From: Planctomycetota bacterium
GTDB lineage: Bacteria > Planctomycetota > Phycisphaerae > Sedimentisphaerales > UBA12454
Reading direction: 5' to 3'
DNA: 37,510 bases
NCBI GenBank assembly: GCA_018828825.1
Contig: JAHJUV010000112.1
Location: 1-37,510, forward strand
Below are positions 7,674 to 16,372 of this stretch, in pieces. Made by a program: the position numbers and the translations under genes. Each line of letters opens with the position of its first letter. The first letter of the stretch is position 1. The notes beneath the pieces were generated by a model, which saw only the letters and a program-made list of their open reading frames with translations, ran no database searches and was not told the DNA's origin.

Positions 7674-7912
7674 TAGATTATTGTCTTGCGGGATTTATGG
7701 CACCTGTTTATATCGGCACAACGCCGCAGGCTTTTCTGCTTGCGCTGCCGCTGATAGCCGTTATATCGGTTGTATATAAAGCGACAAAGATGGAAGAGAT
7801 TAAATTTGCCCCTTTCGTCTGGCAGGTATTTCTGCTGTTCTGTTCAATTATTGTTTTTATGGTTCTGACGGCGATAGTTCTCTTCGTGTTTATGAAATTG
7901 ACCGTGGGTTAA
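7670..7912 (+). CDS. two-TM membrane protein, third gene of the chaperone operon
   Basis: 80 residues, starting at an ATG that overlaps the previous stop codon (ATGA). Two hydrophobic segments (about 20-40 and 50-75) flank a short charged loop YKATKMEEIKF. No family recognised. The overlapping starts make a three-gene translationally coupled unit with the PpiD-like protein. Confidence 0.65.
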   Translation: MIDYCLAGFMAPVYIGTTPQAFLLALPLIAVISVVYKATKMEEIKFAPFVWQVFLLFCSIIVFMVLTAIVLFVFMKLTVG

Positions 7913-7970
7913 CGCAGACCATTTCTTTTTTATAATCAAATCTTTTCAAAAGTAAAGCTATGCGCAGTTT

Positions 7971-8201
7971 TTAAAAGACCAGTGCCAGAAACAGCAGAAG
8001 TGTCCCGATAACTATCCCTGAAAAGGTTATCCGGCTTAATCTGTTGTAGCGGGCAAAACTGGGGTACGTATCCTCGAATTCCCAGTAGATATCGTCAAAA
8101 TCAGAATCTTGTTTTGGACGGAGTTTTATTTTTACATAAATGTGCGCGATAACAGAAATGATAAAAAACAGACTGCCGAGAATTGTCAAAAAAGTTTTCA
8201 T
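7971..8201 (-). CDS. small two-TM membrane protein
   Basis: 76 residues with one hydrophobic segment at each end (3-25 and 58-75) and an acidic/aromatic middle (DSDFDDIYWEFEDTYPSF). It has a plausible ribosome binding site AGAAGG upstream of ATG 8201. It is unrecognised and lies just downstream of the alkaline phosphatase gene, separated from it by a long hairpin. Its ribosome binding site sits in the hairpin arm, which could regulate it. Confidence 0.6.
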   Translation of the reverse strand: MKTFLTILGSLFFIISVIAHIYVKIKLRPKQDSDFDDIYWEFEDTYPSFARYNRLSRITFSGIVIGTLLLFLALVF

Positions 8202-8271
8202 CCCGCACCTTCTTTCTATTAAATTTGTAAAAGAGAATTAGAGAACATTGAATGTTTAGAAGGTGCGGGAT
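8200..8271. repeat. 14-bp perfect inverted repeat between phosphatase and small membrane gene
   Basis: ATCCCGCACCTTCT (8200-8213) pairs with AGAAGGTGCGGGAT (8258-8271) across 44 bp. The stem covers the ribosome binding site of the downstream minus-strand gene and abuts the phosphatase stop codon. The right arm and flank (GTGCGGGATTCATT) recur at about 34909-34922 in the repeat-rich end of the window, so this may be a dispersed element. Confidence 0.65.
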
Positions 8272-9570
8272 TCATTTTTTTGCCGGGATTTTCTGTTCAA
8301 GAAGAGCAAAGATGACTTTTGTCATATCGGTGTTATCAATATAATTTCCGTAAACAGGGTCCTTGTCTTTTACGCAATCAACAAAAAGTTCTGAGCCTCG
8401 ACCTTTTGCGTAAAAAGGTACGAGTGAATTTGTATGTTCCTTACTGTTCCACTGCATTTTCGGCAGTTTTCCTTTACCGTTACTGATAACAAATCTGCTT
8501 TTGTCGGGACCTGTCAAATAGCCGCATTCGTGGTCGGCAGTTATCATAACGAGAGTTTTTTGCCAGGAGCTTTTTGGGGATTGTACCCAGTTGATAACAG
8601 CGTCAACTGCATTGTAAAAATCTGTCATTTCCTCAATCATTCTTGCGCTATCATTTCCGTGCGAGGCCCAATCAACAGCTCCTGCCTCAATCATAATGAA
8701 GAATCCATCAGGGTCATCGTCGAGGACATTAAGAGCGGCTTTTGTCATTTCGGCAAGGTCTGGAACGTTTTGATTGAACGGCACGTCAAAAGGCGCAATA
8801 GAATTTCCGCTGCGTTTTTGTTGTAAAGTTGAAGCCGCCTGGGCGATACCCAAAACCCTTTCAGGCGTTTGGCCTTCGGCGAGATTTAAAAATTCCTGTC
8901 TGCTTTGAATTAAAGTCCACTTATCATTTGAGCCTGCAATAAGCGAACCCCAGATTTTTTGTGAGCCGACGTATTCAAAATTGTCTGGTTTGTCAAGTCT
9001 TTTGCCATTGTTATCAAATAAAGGATTTCCACAACCAAAGATGACTTCAAGGCCGGATTGGTTAATCATTTCCTTGGCAATTCGGTGAAAGTTCTTTCGT
9101 GATTCGTTGTGTGCGACAAAACCGGCCGGGGTGGCGTGGCTTATCTGTACGGTTGTTATGACTCCTGTTGACATTCCAACTTTTTCGCACCTTTCGATAA
9201 TATGCTCAAGTTTGTTTCCGTTTGCATCAACCCCGATCGCACCTTTGGAAGTTTTTGTGGTGGTTGACATCGCTGTTGCCGCTGCCGCACTGTCCGTATA
9301 GCCGATGTTTACATAATTAAAATCTTTTATAGCTTTTTCCGGTTCGTAAGAGCCGCCGATAGAATATGTAGTCATTGCAAGTTTTACAGGGAATTTTTCG
9401 AAAGGTTGTTGCCCTTTTTTGGCACAGGTATAATAGTCTGCGGCGTAGATATGATTAAATCCCGCCCCGTCAGCGATTATCAGGATAATATTTTGCGGAC
9501 AATTCGGCGACGCAAAAACAAAGGACGATATCAAAAAAACAATTAGGGTGAAATATCTTACAGTTTTCAT
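8272..9570 (-). CDS. alkaline phosphatase, PhoA superfamily, secreted
   Basis: 432 residues with a signal peptide (MKTVRYFTLIVFLISSFVFA). Metalloenzyme hydrolysing phosphomonoesters outside the cytoplasm. Seen: metal-binding DGAG near residue 34, nucleophile serine in GYTDSAAAATAMSTTTKTSKG, HATPAGFVAH, EAGAVDWASHGND, TADHECG and the late EHTN histidine, all in PhoA order. The length is close to E. coli PhoA. Its start overlaps the RNase R stop by 4 bp (ATGA-type), so it is co-translated with rnr, an odd pairing functionally. No Pho box was sought or seen. Substrate preference cannot be told. Confidence 0.92.
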   Translation of the reverse strand: MKTVRYFTLIVFLISSFVFASPNCPQNIILIIADGAGFNHIYAADYYTCAKKGQQPFEKFPVKLAMTTYSIGGSYEPEKAIKDFNYVNIGYTDSAAAATAMSTTTKTSKGAIGVDANGNKLEHIIERCEKVGMSTGVITTVQISHATPAGFVAHNESRKNFHRIAKEMINQSGLEVIFGCGNPLFDNNGKRLDKPDNFEYVGSQKIWGSLIAGSNDKWTLIQSRQEFLNLAEGQTPERVLGIAQAASTLQQKRSGNSIAPFDVPFNQNVPDLAEMTKAALNVLDDDPDGFFIMIEAGAVDWASHGNDSARMIEEMTDFYNAVDAVINWVQSPKSSWQKTLVMITADHECGYLTGPDKSRFVISNGKGKLPKMQWNSKEHTNSLVPFYAKGRGSELFVDCVKDKDPVYGNYIDNTDMTKVIFALLEQKIPAKK

Positions 9571-11744
9571 CTTTTACGTTTCCTTTTATTCTTTAACTTC
9601 TTTTTGCGGTCTGTTTTTTCTTTGGATTTTTCGACAGGCACGACGTTTAGCTGTCTGGCGGCTATATTTACCGATACAATTTTAACGGTTAAGGGCATAC
9701 CGATATGGAAAGTTCTGCCGTTTCGCATTCCATGGACACATTTGGCACTGTGGTTGTAAACAAACTTGTCTGTTCCAAGCAGGTCAATAGGAATAAGTCC
9801 TTCAACACCGAACTTTGTGCACTGAACAAAAACCCCGAAATTCGCCAGGCCGGATACGACAGTTTCCATAGTCTGGCCAAGCCGACTCTTCATAAGCTGC
9901 AATACAAAAACCGTTCGCAAATCCGCTTCAGCGTCTTCGGCTCTCCTGTCAGTGAAGCTGATATGTCTGCCGATTTCAGTAAGATCCTCAATTGGCAGTA
10001 TATCACTGCTGTTTTTTTGCAGCCTGCCTTTCAGATAAAGCTCAAGAAGCCTGTGGACGAGCAAATCAGCATACCTGCGGATAGGGCTTGTAAAATGAGT
10101 GTAATGTCTCGACGCAAGGGCATAATGGCCGATATCCAGCGGCGAATATTCCGCACGCGCAAGAGAACGGAGGATATACGTATTTACCGCAAAGGCTGCG
10201 GGTTTGCCCTTTACATAATCGATAATTTTCTGCAAGGCGAACCTGTCCGGATTTTTCGGCGACGAAACACCGAGAACCTTAAGGGTTTGTGCCAGACTTT
10301 TCAAATTCAGCGAATCGGGGTCGGGATGTATCCTTCGTATAAACGGAATATCCAAACTGTCAAATAATCGGGCAACGGCTTCATTTGCCTCGACCATAAA
10401 CATTTCAATCATCGTATGAGGATAGCAGTTGTCGGCAGGGTGAGCATCGACCACTCTGCCGGCTTTGTCAAACACAAGCTCAATTTCCGGCAAATCCAGA
10501 TGCAGCATACCTTCTCCGTTGCGTCTGGCTTCTATTATCTTTGCGAACTTCTCCATATCATGCAAAAGCGAAACTACCTGAACGGGTTTATTTGTTTTTT
10601 GTCCCTTGAGTATTTTGTCAGCCTCGGTATATGTCAGCCTTGCCGCCGAACAGATAATACTTTCAGCAAATTCTGCCTTGAGAACTTTACCGGAATTGTC
10701 ATAAGTTATAAAAGCGGATTTTGCAAGGCGTCTCTGCTGCGGCTGGAGACTGCAAACACCGTTGCTGAGAGTTTCCGGCAGCATCGGCAGTACAAGACCC
10801 GGCAAATAAACGCTGTTGCCCCGGTCTTTTGCTTCGATATCGAGCGCCGAAGCGGGTTTTACGAATGCGCTGACATCGGCTATATGAACGCCGAGCGTAA
10901 AAGTATTATCCGGATTTTTTTCAACGCTTATAGCGTCATCGAAATCTTTCGAATCTTCAGGGTCGATAGTTATAATGGTCTTTTTTGTTAAGTCGAGCCT
11001 GTCTGAAAATTCAGCCTTTTCGAAATTTCCTGCGGCCCGTCCTGCTTCTGTCAGGCAATCAGAATTGAATTCATAAGGCAGTGCAAATCGCCGAATGACC
11101 GCATCTATTTCTGTTTTGTATCCGCCGCTTTTGCCAAGTACTTCTACAATTACGCCCCGGCCGTATTTCTGTGATGTCGGATAGCTTATTATTTCAACAA
11201 CCGCTTTATCGCCGGGCTGAGCGTTTTTCGCTGTTACATCCTCAATCTCTATAACTTCAGTGAATTTGCCGTCCGGCACAAGATAATATAAATCGCCCTT
11301 TTTTATCACAGTTCCTACGAAGCGATTATTTGCCCGCTGAAGAATTTCGACAATTTTACCGCTGTATCTGGCTTCGGTACCGCGGCGTTCTTCTTTTTCA
11401 ACCTTCGCGACAACTGTATCGCCGGTCATTGCCTCTGCCGTATAATCGGCCGGGATAAACAAATCTCCGTGCGAATTCTGCTCCGTCGGTGTTACAAAAC
11501 CAAAACCTTTTGCCGAGGCCCGGAACGTTCCATAAACCTCCCCCGAAACAGGCGGCAGTGAAGCAAGGTTTTTTGAACCGAGGATAACCAACCCTTCGGC
11601 GCGAAGCTGGGCAAAGGTCTTTTTGAAATCCTCGAATTCGTCTTTGCCTATCCCCAGAGATTTTGCGACATCGGAAAGTTTTACCGGTTTATATTCTTTA
11701 TGACCCAGATGAGTCATTATTTTCTTTTTTAAAACGTCAACCAT
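9567..11744 (-). CDS. rnr: ribonuclease R (3'-5' exoribonuclease, RNB family)
   Basis: 725 residues in the classic order: winged-helix-like N-terminus (about 1-60), cold-shock/OB domains (about 68-210), RNB catalytic domain from about 215 with the metal-binding aspartates in TIDPEDSKDFDDA (259-271), HYTHFTSPIRRYADLL (about 585), an S1 domain (about 635-705) and a Lys/Arg-rich tail. It degrades structured RNA and takes part in rRNA and mRNA quality control. It begins 27 bases after the transcription stop point of the rpsT terminator, leaving little room for a promoter, so expression may depend on read-through or a promoter inside the terminator. Its stop overlaps the phosphatase start. Confidence 0.95.
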   Translation of the reverse strand: MVDVLKKKIMTHLGHKEYKPVKLSDVAKSLGIGKDEFEDFKKTFAQLRAEGLVILGSKNLASLPPVSGEVYGTFRASAKGFGFVTPTEQNSHGDLFIPADYTAEAMTGDTVVAKVEKEERRGTEARYSGKIVEILQRANNRFVGTVIKKGDLYYLVPDGKFTEVIEIEDVTAKNAQPGDKAVVEIISYPTSQKYGRGVIVEVLGKSGGYKTEIDAVIRRFALPYEFNSDCLTEAGRAAGNFEKAEFSDRLDLTKKTIITIDPEDSKDFDDAISVEKNPDNTFTLGVHIADVSAFVKPASALDIEAKDRGNSVYLPGLVLPMLPETLSNGVCSLQPQQRRLAKSAFITYDNSGKVLKAEFAESIICSAARLTYTEADKILKGQKTNKPVQVVSLLHDMEKFAKIIEARRNGEGMLHLDLPEIELVFDKAGRVVDAHPADNCYPHTMIEMFMVEANEAVARLFDSLDIPFIRRIHPDPDSLNLKSLAQTLKVLGVSSPKNPDRFALQKIIDYVKGKPAAFAVNTYILRSLARAEYSPLDIGHYALASRHYTHFTSPIRRYADLLVHRLLELYLKGRLQKNSSDILPIEDLTEIGRHISFTDRRAEDAEADLRTVFVLQLMKSRLGQTMETVVSGLANFGVFVQCTKFGVEGLIPIDLLGTDKFVYNHSAKCVHGMRNGRTFHIGMPLTVKIVSVNIAARQLNVVPVEKSKEKTDRKKKLKNKRKRKR

Positions 11745-11762
11745 TTAATTCTTTTCAGTTAA

Positions 11763-11810
11763 ATAAAAAAAACAGCGCCATACCAATCTTTTCACCGGCA
11801 TAGCGCTGTT
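11763..11810 (-). terminator. rho-independent terminator after rpsT
   Basis: On the minus strand: AACAGCGCTATGCC, a 12-base loop, GGTATGGCGCTGTT (pairing with G-U wobbles), then a run of eight T followed by ATTT. It is a textbook intrinsic terminator 28 bp after the rpsT stop codon and just before rnr. Confidence 0.9.
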
Positions 11811-11838
11811 ATGAACGGTTTTTCCTAATGACAAGCAG

Positions 11839-12105
11839 TTAGCCTTTAAGCTTGTTAATTTTTCGAGCCATACGTGATTTAAGCCTTGAAGCCTTCTTCT
11901 TGTGTATGGTTCCTTTTGAGGCAACTTTATCGAGTTTTTTAACGATGAGCTTGAATTGCTCGGTCGCGGTTTTTTTGTCTCCGCTGCTTAAAGCCACTAC
12001 AAGACCCTTAATCTGCGTTTTCACTTCGCTTTTTCTGGCGCGATTGATAACTCTGCGTTTTGTGTTCTGCCGAACTCTTTTTTTGGCCGATAATGAATGT
12101 GCCAT
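11839..12105 (-). CDS. rpsT: 30S ribosomal protein S20
   Basis: 88 residues, highly basic, with the S20 pattern: MAHSLSAKKRVRQNTKRR at the start (16S rRNA contacts), helical middle, and KGTIHKKKASRLKSRMARKIN near the end. It binds 16S rRNA early in 30S assembly. AGGAG precedes the ATG. It is the last gene before a strong terminator and follows the AAA ATPase gene by only 25 bp, so it may be the end of a TPR-ATPase-rpsT transcript, an unusual arrangement because rpsT is commonly transcribed alone. Confidence 0.96.
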   Translation of the reverse strand: MAHSLSAKKRVRQNTKRRVINRARKSEVKTQIKGLVVALSSGDKKTATEQFKLIVKKLDKVASKGTIHKKKASRLKSRMARKINKLKG

Positions 12106-12130
12106 CTTAACTCCTGAAAATATTTCAATT

Positions 12131-13345
12131 TTAATCTTTTAACTCTTTAACATTCTTCGCTTCATACCACATATATAGGTGATAAAGCGGATTTACAAAC
12201 TTATATTCCCCTCGTGTTTCTGCATCACCCATAATACCAAGCTTTTTAACCTTCTTCAGAAAGTTATCCAGGTTTTTCTGTTCTTTTTCCGGTGCGTTTT
12301 CTTTCAAAAGTTCTTGTCTCTTGAAGGTTGCTCCTATAGGCAGTTTTTCGCCAATTTGCATAAGGATAGAAGAATATACTTTACTCCTGAATACGCTTGA
12401 TATCTGTGTGCCAATATACTTTCGACCAACAATTTTCGCAGCTTCCATTATTCCAAGTTTTGCATCCACTATATCTATCCTGCTATCGGTATCCTGCCAA
12501 AAAACGGCGTCACCGACCTCGTGCATAAGCATAGGATAACTACCAGATAACTCTACCATCAAAGATATTGCTTTCTCATCAACATCAATCATCTGTTTGG
12601 CAAACATGTTTGTAAAAAATTCTCTTGATTCATCTTTACTCATCAATGGTAATTCCACAATGTCAAAAATCCTTGCAACCGAAGGCTGGTATTTTAACAA
12701 ATCTGCTCTTCTTTCCGGTATTCCAACAAGGACAAGAAGCAATGGTAAAGGATTATTCGAGGTAGCTATAGAGTCAACGAAACTTTTTAGAAACTGTGAA
12801 AACTCCGGTAATTCTGTAATTCCATTAAGGTCGTCCAAAACAATAATTACCCCTTTTTTGTTATTTTCCTTAACTTGTTCGTATATTTTTCGCAGTATAG
12901 GCAGAAAATTATCCAGCAGTCCTCGCAACTCAGATTTATCATCGGTAAATTCAACCCCGACTCCAAAAAGCGTTACTCCCTTTATGTATCCGCCAAAAAT
13001 CCCTTTGAGCTTATCAAAAACAGACTTATCCCCACATTCTTCCAGAAGTCGCTGGAAAATAGTTCTGGTTACATCCTCAAGACTTTTTGTTCCGCTTAAG
13101 AAACAATGCACCCCCAGAAGGCCGTATTCTTTTTCCGCCAGATATCGTGACAAACCAGCCAGAGAGCTTTTCCCGATACCCCGTTCGCCGGTAATAAAAA
13201 TATTTTCATTCCGGCCTGCAGCCGTTTGCATCATTGCCCGTTTCAACCTCTCAATTTCTTGTTTGCGAGCAATAAAATACTCGACAGGAACAGGCCTGCC
13301 TGGTGTAAAAGGACTTTCCTTTGTTCCGATTCCAGTTCCTGTCAT
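12131..13345 (-). CDS. AAA-type P-loop ATPase (archaeal-ATPase/Orc-like)
   Basis: 404 residues from ATG 13345 (AAAGG 7 bases upstream; the TTG at 13351 is not preferred). P-loop GERGIGKSS at 53-61, Walker B IIVLDDLN around 165-172, arginines in GIPERRADLL likely in the sensor region, and a C-terminal winged-helix-like segment (FKRQELLKENAPEKEQKNLDN through the end). The pattern IARKQEIERLKRA before the P-loop is typical of the 'ATP-binding protein with ORC/Cdc6-like AAA' group. These often regulate DNA transactions or act as STAND-like switches; the role here is unknown. It sits between a TPR protein 18 bp upstream and rpsT downstream. It could be an accessory insertion into a housekeeping operon. 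Confidence 0.75.
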   Translation of the reverse strand: MTGTGIGTKESPFTPGRPVPVEYFIARKQEIERLKRAMMQTAAGRNENIFITGERGIGKSSLAGLSRYLAEKEYGLLGVHCFLSGTKSLEDVTRTIFQRLLEECGDKSVFDKLKGIFGGYIKGVTLFGVGVEFTDDKSELRGLLDNFLPILRKIYEQVKENNKKGVIIVLDDLNGITELPEFSQFLKSFVDSIATSNNPLPLLLVLVGIPERRADLLKYQPSVARIFDIVELPLMSKDESREFFTNMFAKQMIDVDEKAISLMVELSGSYPMLMHEVGDAVFWQDTDSRIDIVDAKLGIMEAAKIVGRKYIGTQISSVFRSKVYSSILMQIGEKLPIGATFKRQELLKENAPEKEQKNLDNFLKKVKKLGIMGDAETRGEYKFVNPLYHLYMWYEAKNVKELKD

Positions 13346-13363
13346 AATCAACCTTTAAACTTG

Positions 13364-14764
13364 TTATTGGACTGCATTTCTCAGCTTATCGACCTTCATC
13401 TTGACGTCCTTATACTTGAAATCAATCTGAGCAAGTTTTCGGTAAAGCTCCAGGGCCTCTTGGATCTGGCCCTGCTGCTCATAGGCCCTTGCGAGATTAT
13501 ACCTTAAATCCTTGGCAATGTCATCGTCTTTTATTTCATAGGCTTCGACGGCCTCTTTGAAGACATCGATAGCGTCTTTGAACCAGCTTTTGACGAAAAA
13601 GCAAAGACCGGCCTTGTTCATAGCGGCAATCTTGTGTCTTGGGTCCTTGCGGGCCTCCTGCAAAAATGGAATAGCCTCGTCATATCTCTGATTTCTCATC
13701 AGCCTAACCCCATATTCGTACTTGAGCCGCAAATCAGTCGGATAATTCTCCATACATAGCCTGTAATGTTCAAGCTCGGCGGCAAGGAGCTGCTTTGTAG
13801 CGATATCAACCGCCTCTTTCGCCTGCTGACCTGAATGACCGGTTTCGAGGGATGCCCTTGCCTTTCTTACGTGTCGGCGGAGCATCTTGAGCCTTATCTC
13901 GCCAGCTTTCTTTTTAAAGGCAAAATCCCTGAACTGCTCGTAGGATTCTTCCAGGAGTTTCATTGCCTCTTCGTCGCCCTGGTCGTTCTGAAGGTCGCTC
14001 ATAGCATCGGCAAGTTTGAATGTATTCTGCGAGGATTTATCGGCCTGGTACAACTGCTGCGCATCGGCGATTGCCTGCTGTCTGAAATCCATACTTTTTA
14101 TTACCGCCTGCTGGGCCTGGTATTTTTCCTGTGTTTCCCTGTCTTGTATGGAATCGCGGAAATCCCCCTGCTGGTCGTACTTTCCTTTTTGCATAGCAAG
14201 TTTCGCAGAGAGATTTTTAAATTCACCGGCCAATACGCCATCTTCAGGTTTTAATCTGCAGGCATAGCCGCAGGCGCTGACTGCCTTGGCGTATTCTTCT
14301 ATGGCTGCATAGGAATCCTTCAAAAGCAGAAACGTCTGAAGACTGGGTTTTTCGACAGACCTGTTTGCCTCGAAGATAAGGTCGGCAATCCACAGTGCGG
14401 TTTTTTTAAATCCTCCGGCAACAGCGGCGTTGAGCATTTGCTCGGCGTATGTCAAATTGTCGGGGTCTTTCGCAAGCAGAAACTCGGTATTGAGCATATT
14501 TTCGAGCGGAGTTTTTCCGCGGGAATGCTTCATTTTTTCAAACATAGACGGTTTTTTGCCGCCTTTTCCCTGTCTGACGAGGGCATTATACCGCAGCGGT
14601 TTATGACCCTGTTCTACCGCATCCGGCGCACGCTGCAAACCTTCGATATACAAATCTATTGCATAATCGAAGTTGTCCGTTGCGGCGACCTCTTCGGCCC
14701 TTTTAAAAAATGTGACCGCCTTGCTCAAATCGCCGTTATTTTCTATTGTAGTTGCTTCTGCCAT
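13364..14764 (-). CDS. large TPR-repeat protein
   Basis: 466 residues, soluble, without signal peptide. TPR-like helical hairpins appear at about 15-60 (FFKRAEEVAATDNFDYAIDLYIEGL), 130-190, 330-375 (YEYGVRLMRNQRYDEAIPFLQEARKDP) and 375-450 (AGLCFFVKSWFKDAIDVFKEAV; ARAYEQQGQIQEALELYRKLA). The middle (200-330) is Gln/Lys-rich and probably coiled. It is a scaffold or partner-binding protein of unknown target. It has its own good promoter (14808-14836) and leads the TPR-ATPase-rpsT run, so the ATPase is its most likely partner. Confidence 0.8.
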   Translation of the reverse strand: MAEATTIENNGDLSKAVTFFKRAEEVAATDNFDYAIDLYIEGLQRAPDAVEQGHKPLRYNALVRQGKGGKKPSMFEKMKHSRGKTPLENMLNTEFLLAKDPDNLTYAEQMLNAAVAGGFKKTALWIADLIFEANRSVEKPSLQTFLLLKDSYAAIEEYAKAVSACGYACRLKPEDGVLAGEFKNLSAKLAMQKGKYDQQGDFRDSIQDRETQEKYQAQQAVIKSMDFRQQAIADAQQLYQADKSSQNTFKLADAMSDLQNDQGDEEAMKLLEESYEQFRDFAFKKKAGEIRLKMLRRHVRKARASLETGHSGQQAKEAVDIATKQLLAAELEHYRLCMENYPTDLRLKYEYGVRLMRNQRYDEAIPFLQEARKDPRHKIAAMNKAGLCFFVKSWFKDAIDVFKEAVEAYEIKDDDIAKDLRYNLARAYEQQGQIQEALELYRKLAQIDFKYKDVKMKVDKLRNAVQ

Positions 14765-14807
14765 AAAAGGCGAAAAACCTCCAATAATACTTCATACTGA
14801 ATTTTTT

Positions 14808-14836
14808 ATGGTAAAACAACTTATGTGTTTTGTCAA
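14808..14836 (-). promoter_or_regulatory. sigma70-like promoter of the TPR-ATPase-rpsT operon
   Basis: On the minus strand TTGACA (14831-14836), 17-bp spacer, TACCAT (14808-14813). The leader to ATG 14764 is about 40 bases and contains GGAGG 13 bases before the start. Confidence 0.55.
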
Positions 14837-14891
14837 TAGTAAAGGAATGCCTGGGGCTTATCCAGCAAAGCCATTTTGGGTCTGAATCGGC

Positions 14892-15767
14892 TTATACCCT
14901 GATTGTGGTTATAATCCTATCGTTGTTGCTGAAATCCTTCTCGATTTTTATCGGACCAAAGCAACCGCTGTCTTCGAGCAGTTTTTTGACCTGCTGACCC
15001 TGCAGATATCCGATTTCAAGCATAATCGCCCCATCTTTTTTCAAATGCCCCTCGGCTTCGGCGGCTATTCTTCGATAAACGTCAAGCCCATCTACTCCGC
15101 CGTCCAGCGCGAGGCTCGGCTCGTAATTTTTTACCTTCGCGTCAAGTTTCTCATATTCAGCTCCGCTCACATAAGGAGGATTGCAAACAATCAAATCAAA
15201 CTCTTTTACATCGAGCTGGCTGATTATCGGTTTGAATAAATCACCCTGTAAAAGTTCGATTTGTCCGGAGAGATTATATTTTGCTACGTTTTCCGCGGCG
15301 ACACTTAGGGCCTTGTCGCAAATATCGGTCGCGATAACTTTCGCATCCGGGAAATTTTTTGCCACAGCGACAGCGATACAGCCGCAACCGGTGCATAAGT
15401 CGCAAACATATTGCCTGCCTTTCCGGCCGCGAAGAAATTCTATCGCACGCTCGACAAGCAATTCTGTTTCAGGTCTTGGTATCAGGCAGGCAGGGGAGAC
15501 TTTAAGCGACAGCGAATAAAATTCACATCTGCCGGTTAAATACTGGACAGGCTCGTTTTGCAGGCAGCGTTTGACGAGGCTGTGAAGTTTATCAAGCTGG
15601 GGTCTTTGGACTTCTTTGTCGAAATACATATAAAGCTGGATTCTTTCCATCTGGAGCACGGAAGACAAAATCAGCTCGGCACTCAATCGCGGCGAATCAA
15701 TCTTTTCTTCGGTAAAACGGCTCACCATCCAGTCGAGCAACTTTTGTATTGTCCAGACCTGGGCCAT
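14892..15767 (-). CDS. prmC: peptide chain release factor N5-glutamine methyltransferase
   Basis: 291 residues. Methylates the GGQ glutamine of release factors 1 and 2 using S-adenosylmethionine. Seen: PrmC N-terminal helical domain with PVQYLTGRCEFY, the IPRPETE motif (96-102), SAM-binding DLCTGCGCIA (123-132) and catalytic NPPYV (196-200). It is normally next to prfA; here it is the last gene after thi4 and an HD protein (2 bp after the HD stop), so the context is unusual. The cysteine-rich SAM loop (LCTGCGC) replaces the commoner L.TGSGC.A. Confidence 0.93.
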   Translation of the reverse strand: MAQVWTIQKLLDWMVSRFTEEKIDSPRLSAELILSSVLQMERIQLYMYFDKEVQRPQLDKLHSLVKRCLQNEPVQYLTGRCEFYSLSLKVSPACLIPRPETELLVERAIEFLRGRKGRQYVCDLCTGCGCIAVAVAKNFPDAKVIATDICDKALSVAAENVAKYNLSGQIELLQGDLFKPIISQLDVKEFDLIVCNPPYVSGAEYEKLDAKVKNYEPSLALDGGVDGLDVYRRIAAEAEGHLKKDGAIMLEIGYLQGQQVKKLLEDSGCFGPIKIEKDFSNNDRIITTIRV

Positions 15768-15769
15768 AA

Positions 15770-16372
15770 TTAATCTCCTGCTGATAAAAGTTCTTTTTCA
15801 AGCTCGAAAATAAGCGAATCAATATAACCAATATCGGCAGTTTTTTCCTCGGCAGGACAGGTATTTCTGCTATGTCCTTCTTCGAGCCTTTCGGCAAGCG
15901 AAACAACCTTGTTGTGCATAACCCGCTTGTCGGCGTAATAAACTATTTTTTCTTCGATAGTCTGCGGTTTGAGTTTTTCATTGAGCAGGGATTTATACGC
16001 GTGTTTTTTTATCGCAAGGGCGATTTTGGGATACTCAGCTTTTAGAAATTCGCACGCCGCATCTTCGTGACGGAGCCCTTTGTGCCGCTGGCTTAGCTGT
16101 TGCCATTTTTCTCTGTCTTTTTCGGTTATCGGCTCATCGAATATATCGTCAATCGGTTTGCTAAAATCGCAGACCCTCATAATGTCATGAAGCAGACAGG
16201 CCCTGTGGACAAAATCGATATCTATTTTAATGCCGTTTCGCAAAATTCTCTTTGCAAGTTCAACGGCAAAATCAGCGGTCGCTTCGCAATGCCTGACGAT
16301 ATGTTTCGGCACGTGGCACTGCTTCAAAAGCTCGTAGCATTGTTCGATAGTCGGGATTTTACAATTTCGCAT
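15770..16372 (-). CDS. HD-domain metal-dependent hydrolase
   Basis: 200 residues. HD-superfamily pattern: His28 in VRHCEA, the HD pair His62-Asp63 in CLLHDIMR, a later His in LRHEDAA, His in IKKHAYKSL and an Asp in YYADKRV. Such stand-alone HD proteins hydrolyse phosphate esters of nucleotides or small metabolites; the substrate here is unknown. It overlaps the end of thi4 by 14 bp and is followed 2 bp later by prmC. The link to thi4 could mean a phosphatase step in thiamine salvage, but this is only context. Confidence 0.82.
   Translation of the reverse strand: MRNCKIPTIEQCYELLKQCHVPKHIVRHCEATADFAVELAKRILRNGIKIDIDFVHRACLLHDIMRVCDFSKPIDDIFDEPITEKDREKWQQLSQRHKGLRHEDAACEFLKAEYPKIALAIKKHAYKSLLNEKLKPQTIEEKIVYYADKRVMHNKVVSLAERLEEGHSRNTCPAEEKTADIGYIDSLIFELEKELLSAGD

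Noticed and set aside
9705..10367. 220-residue open frame opposite rnr
   Set aside because: Shadow of the conserved RNase R frame.
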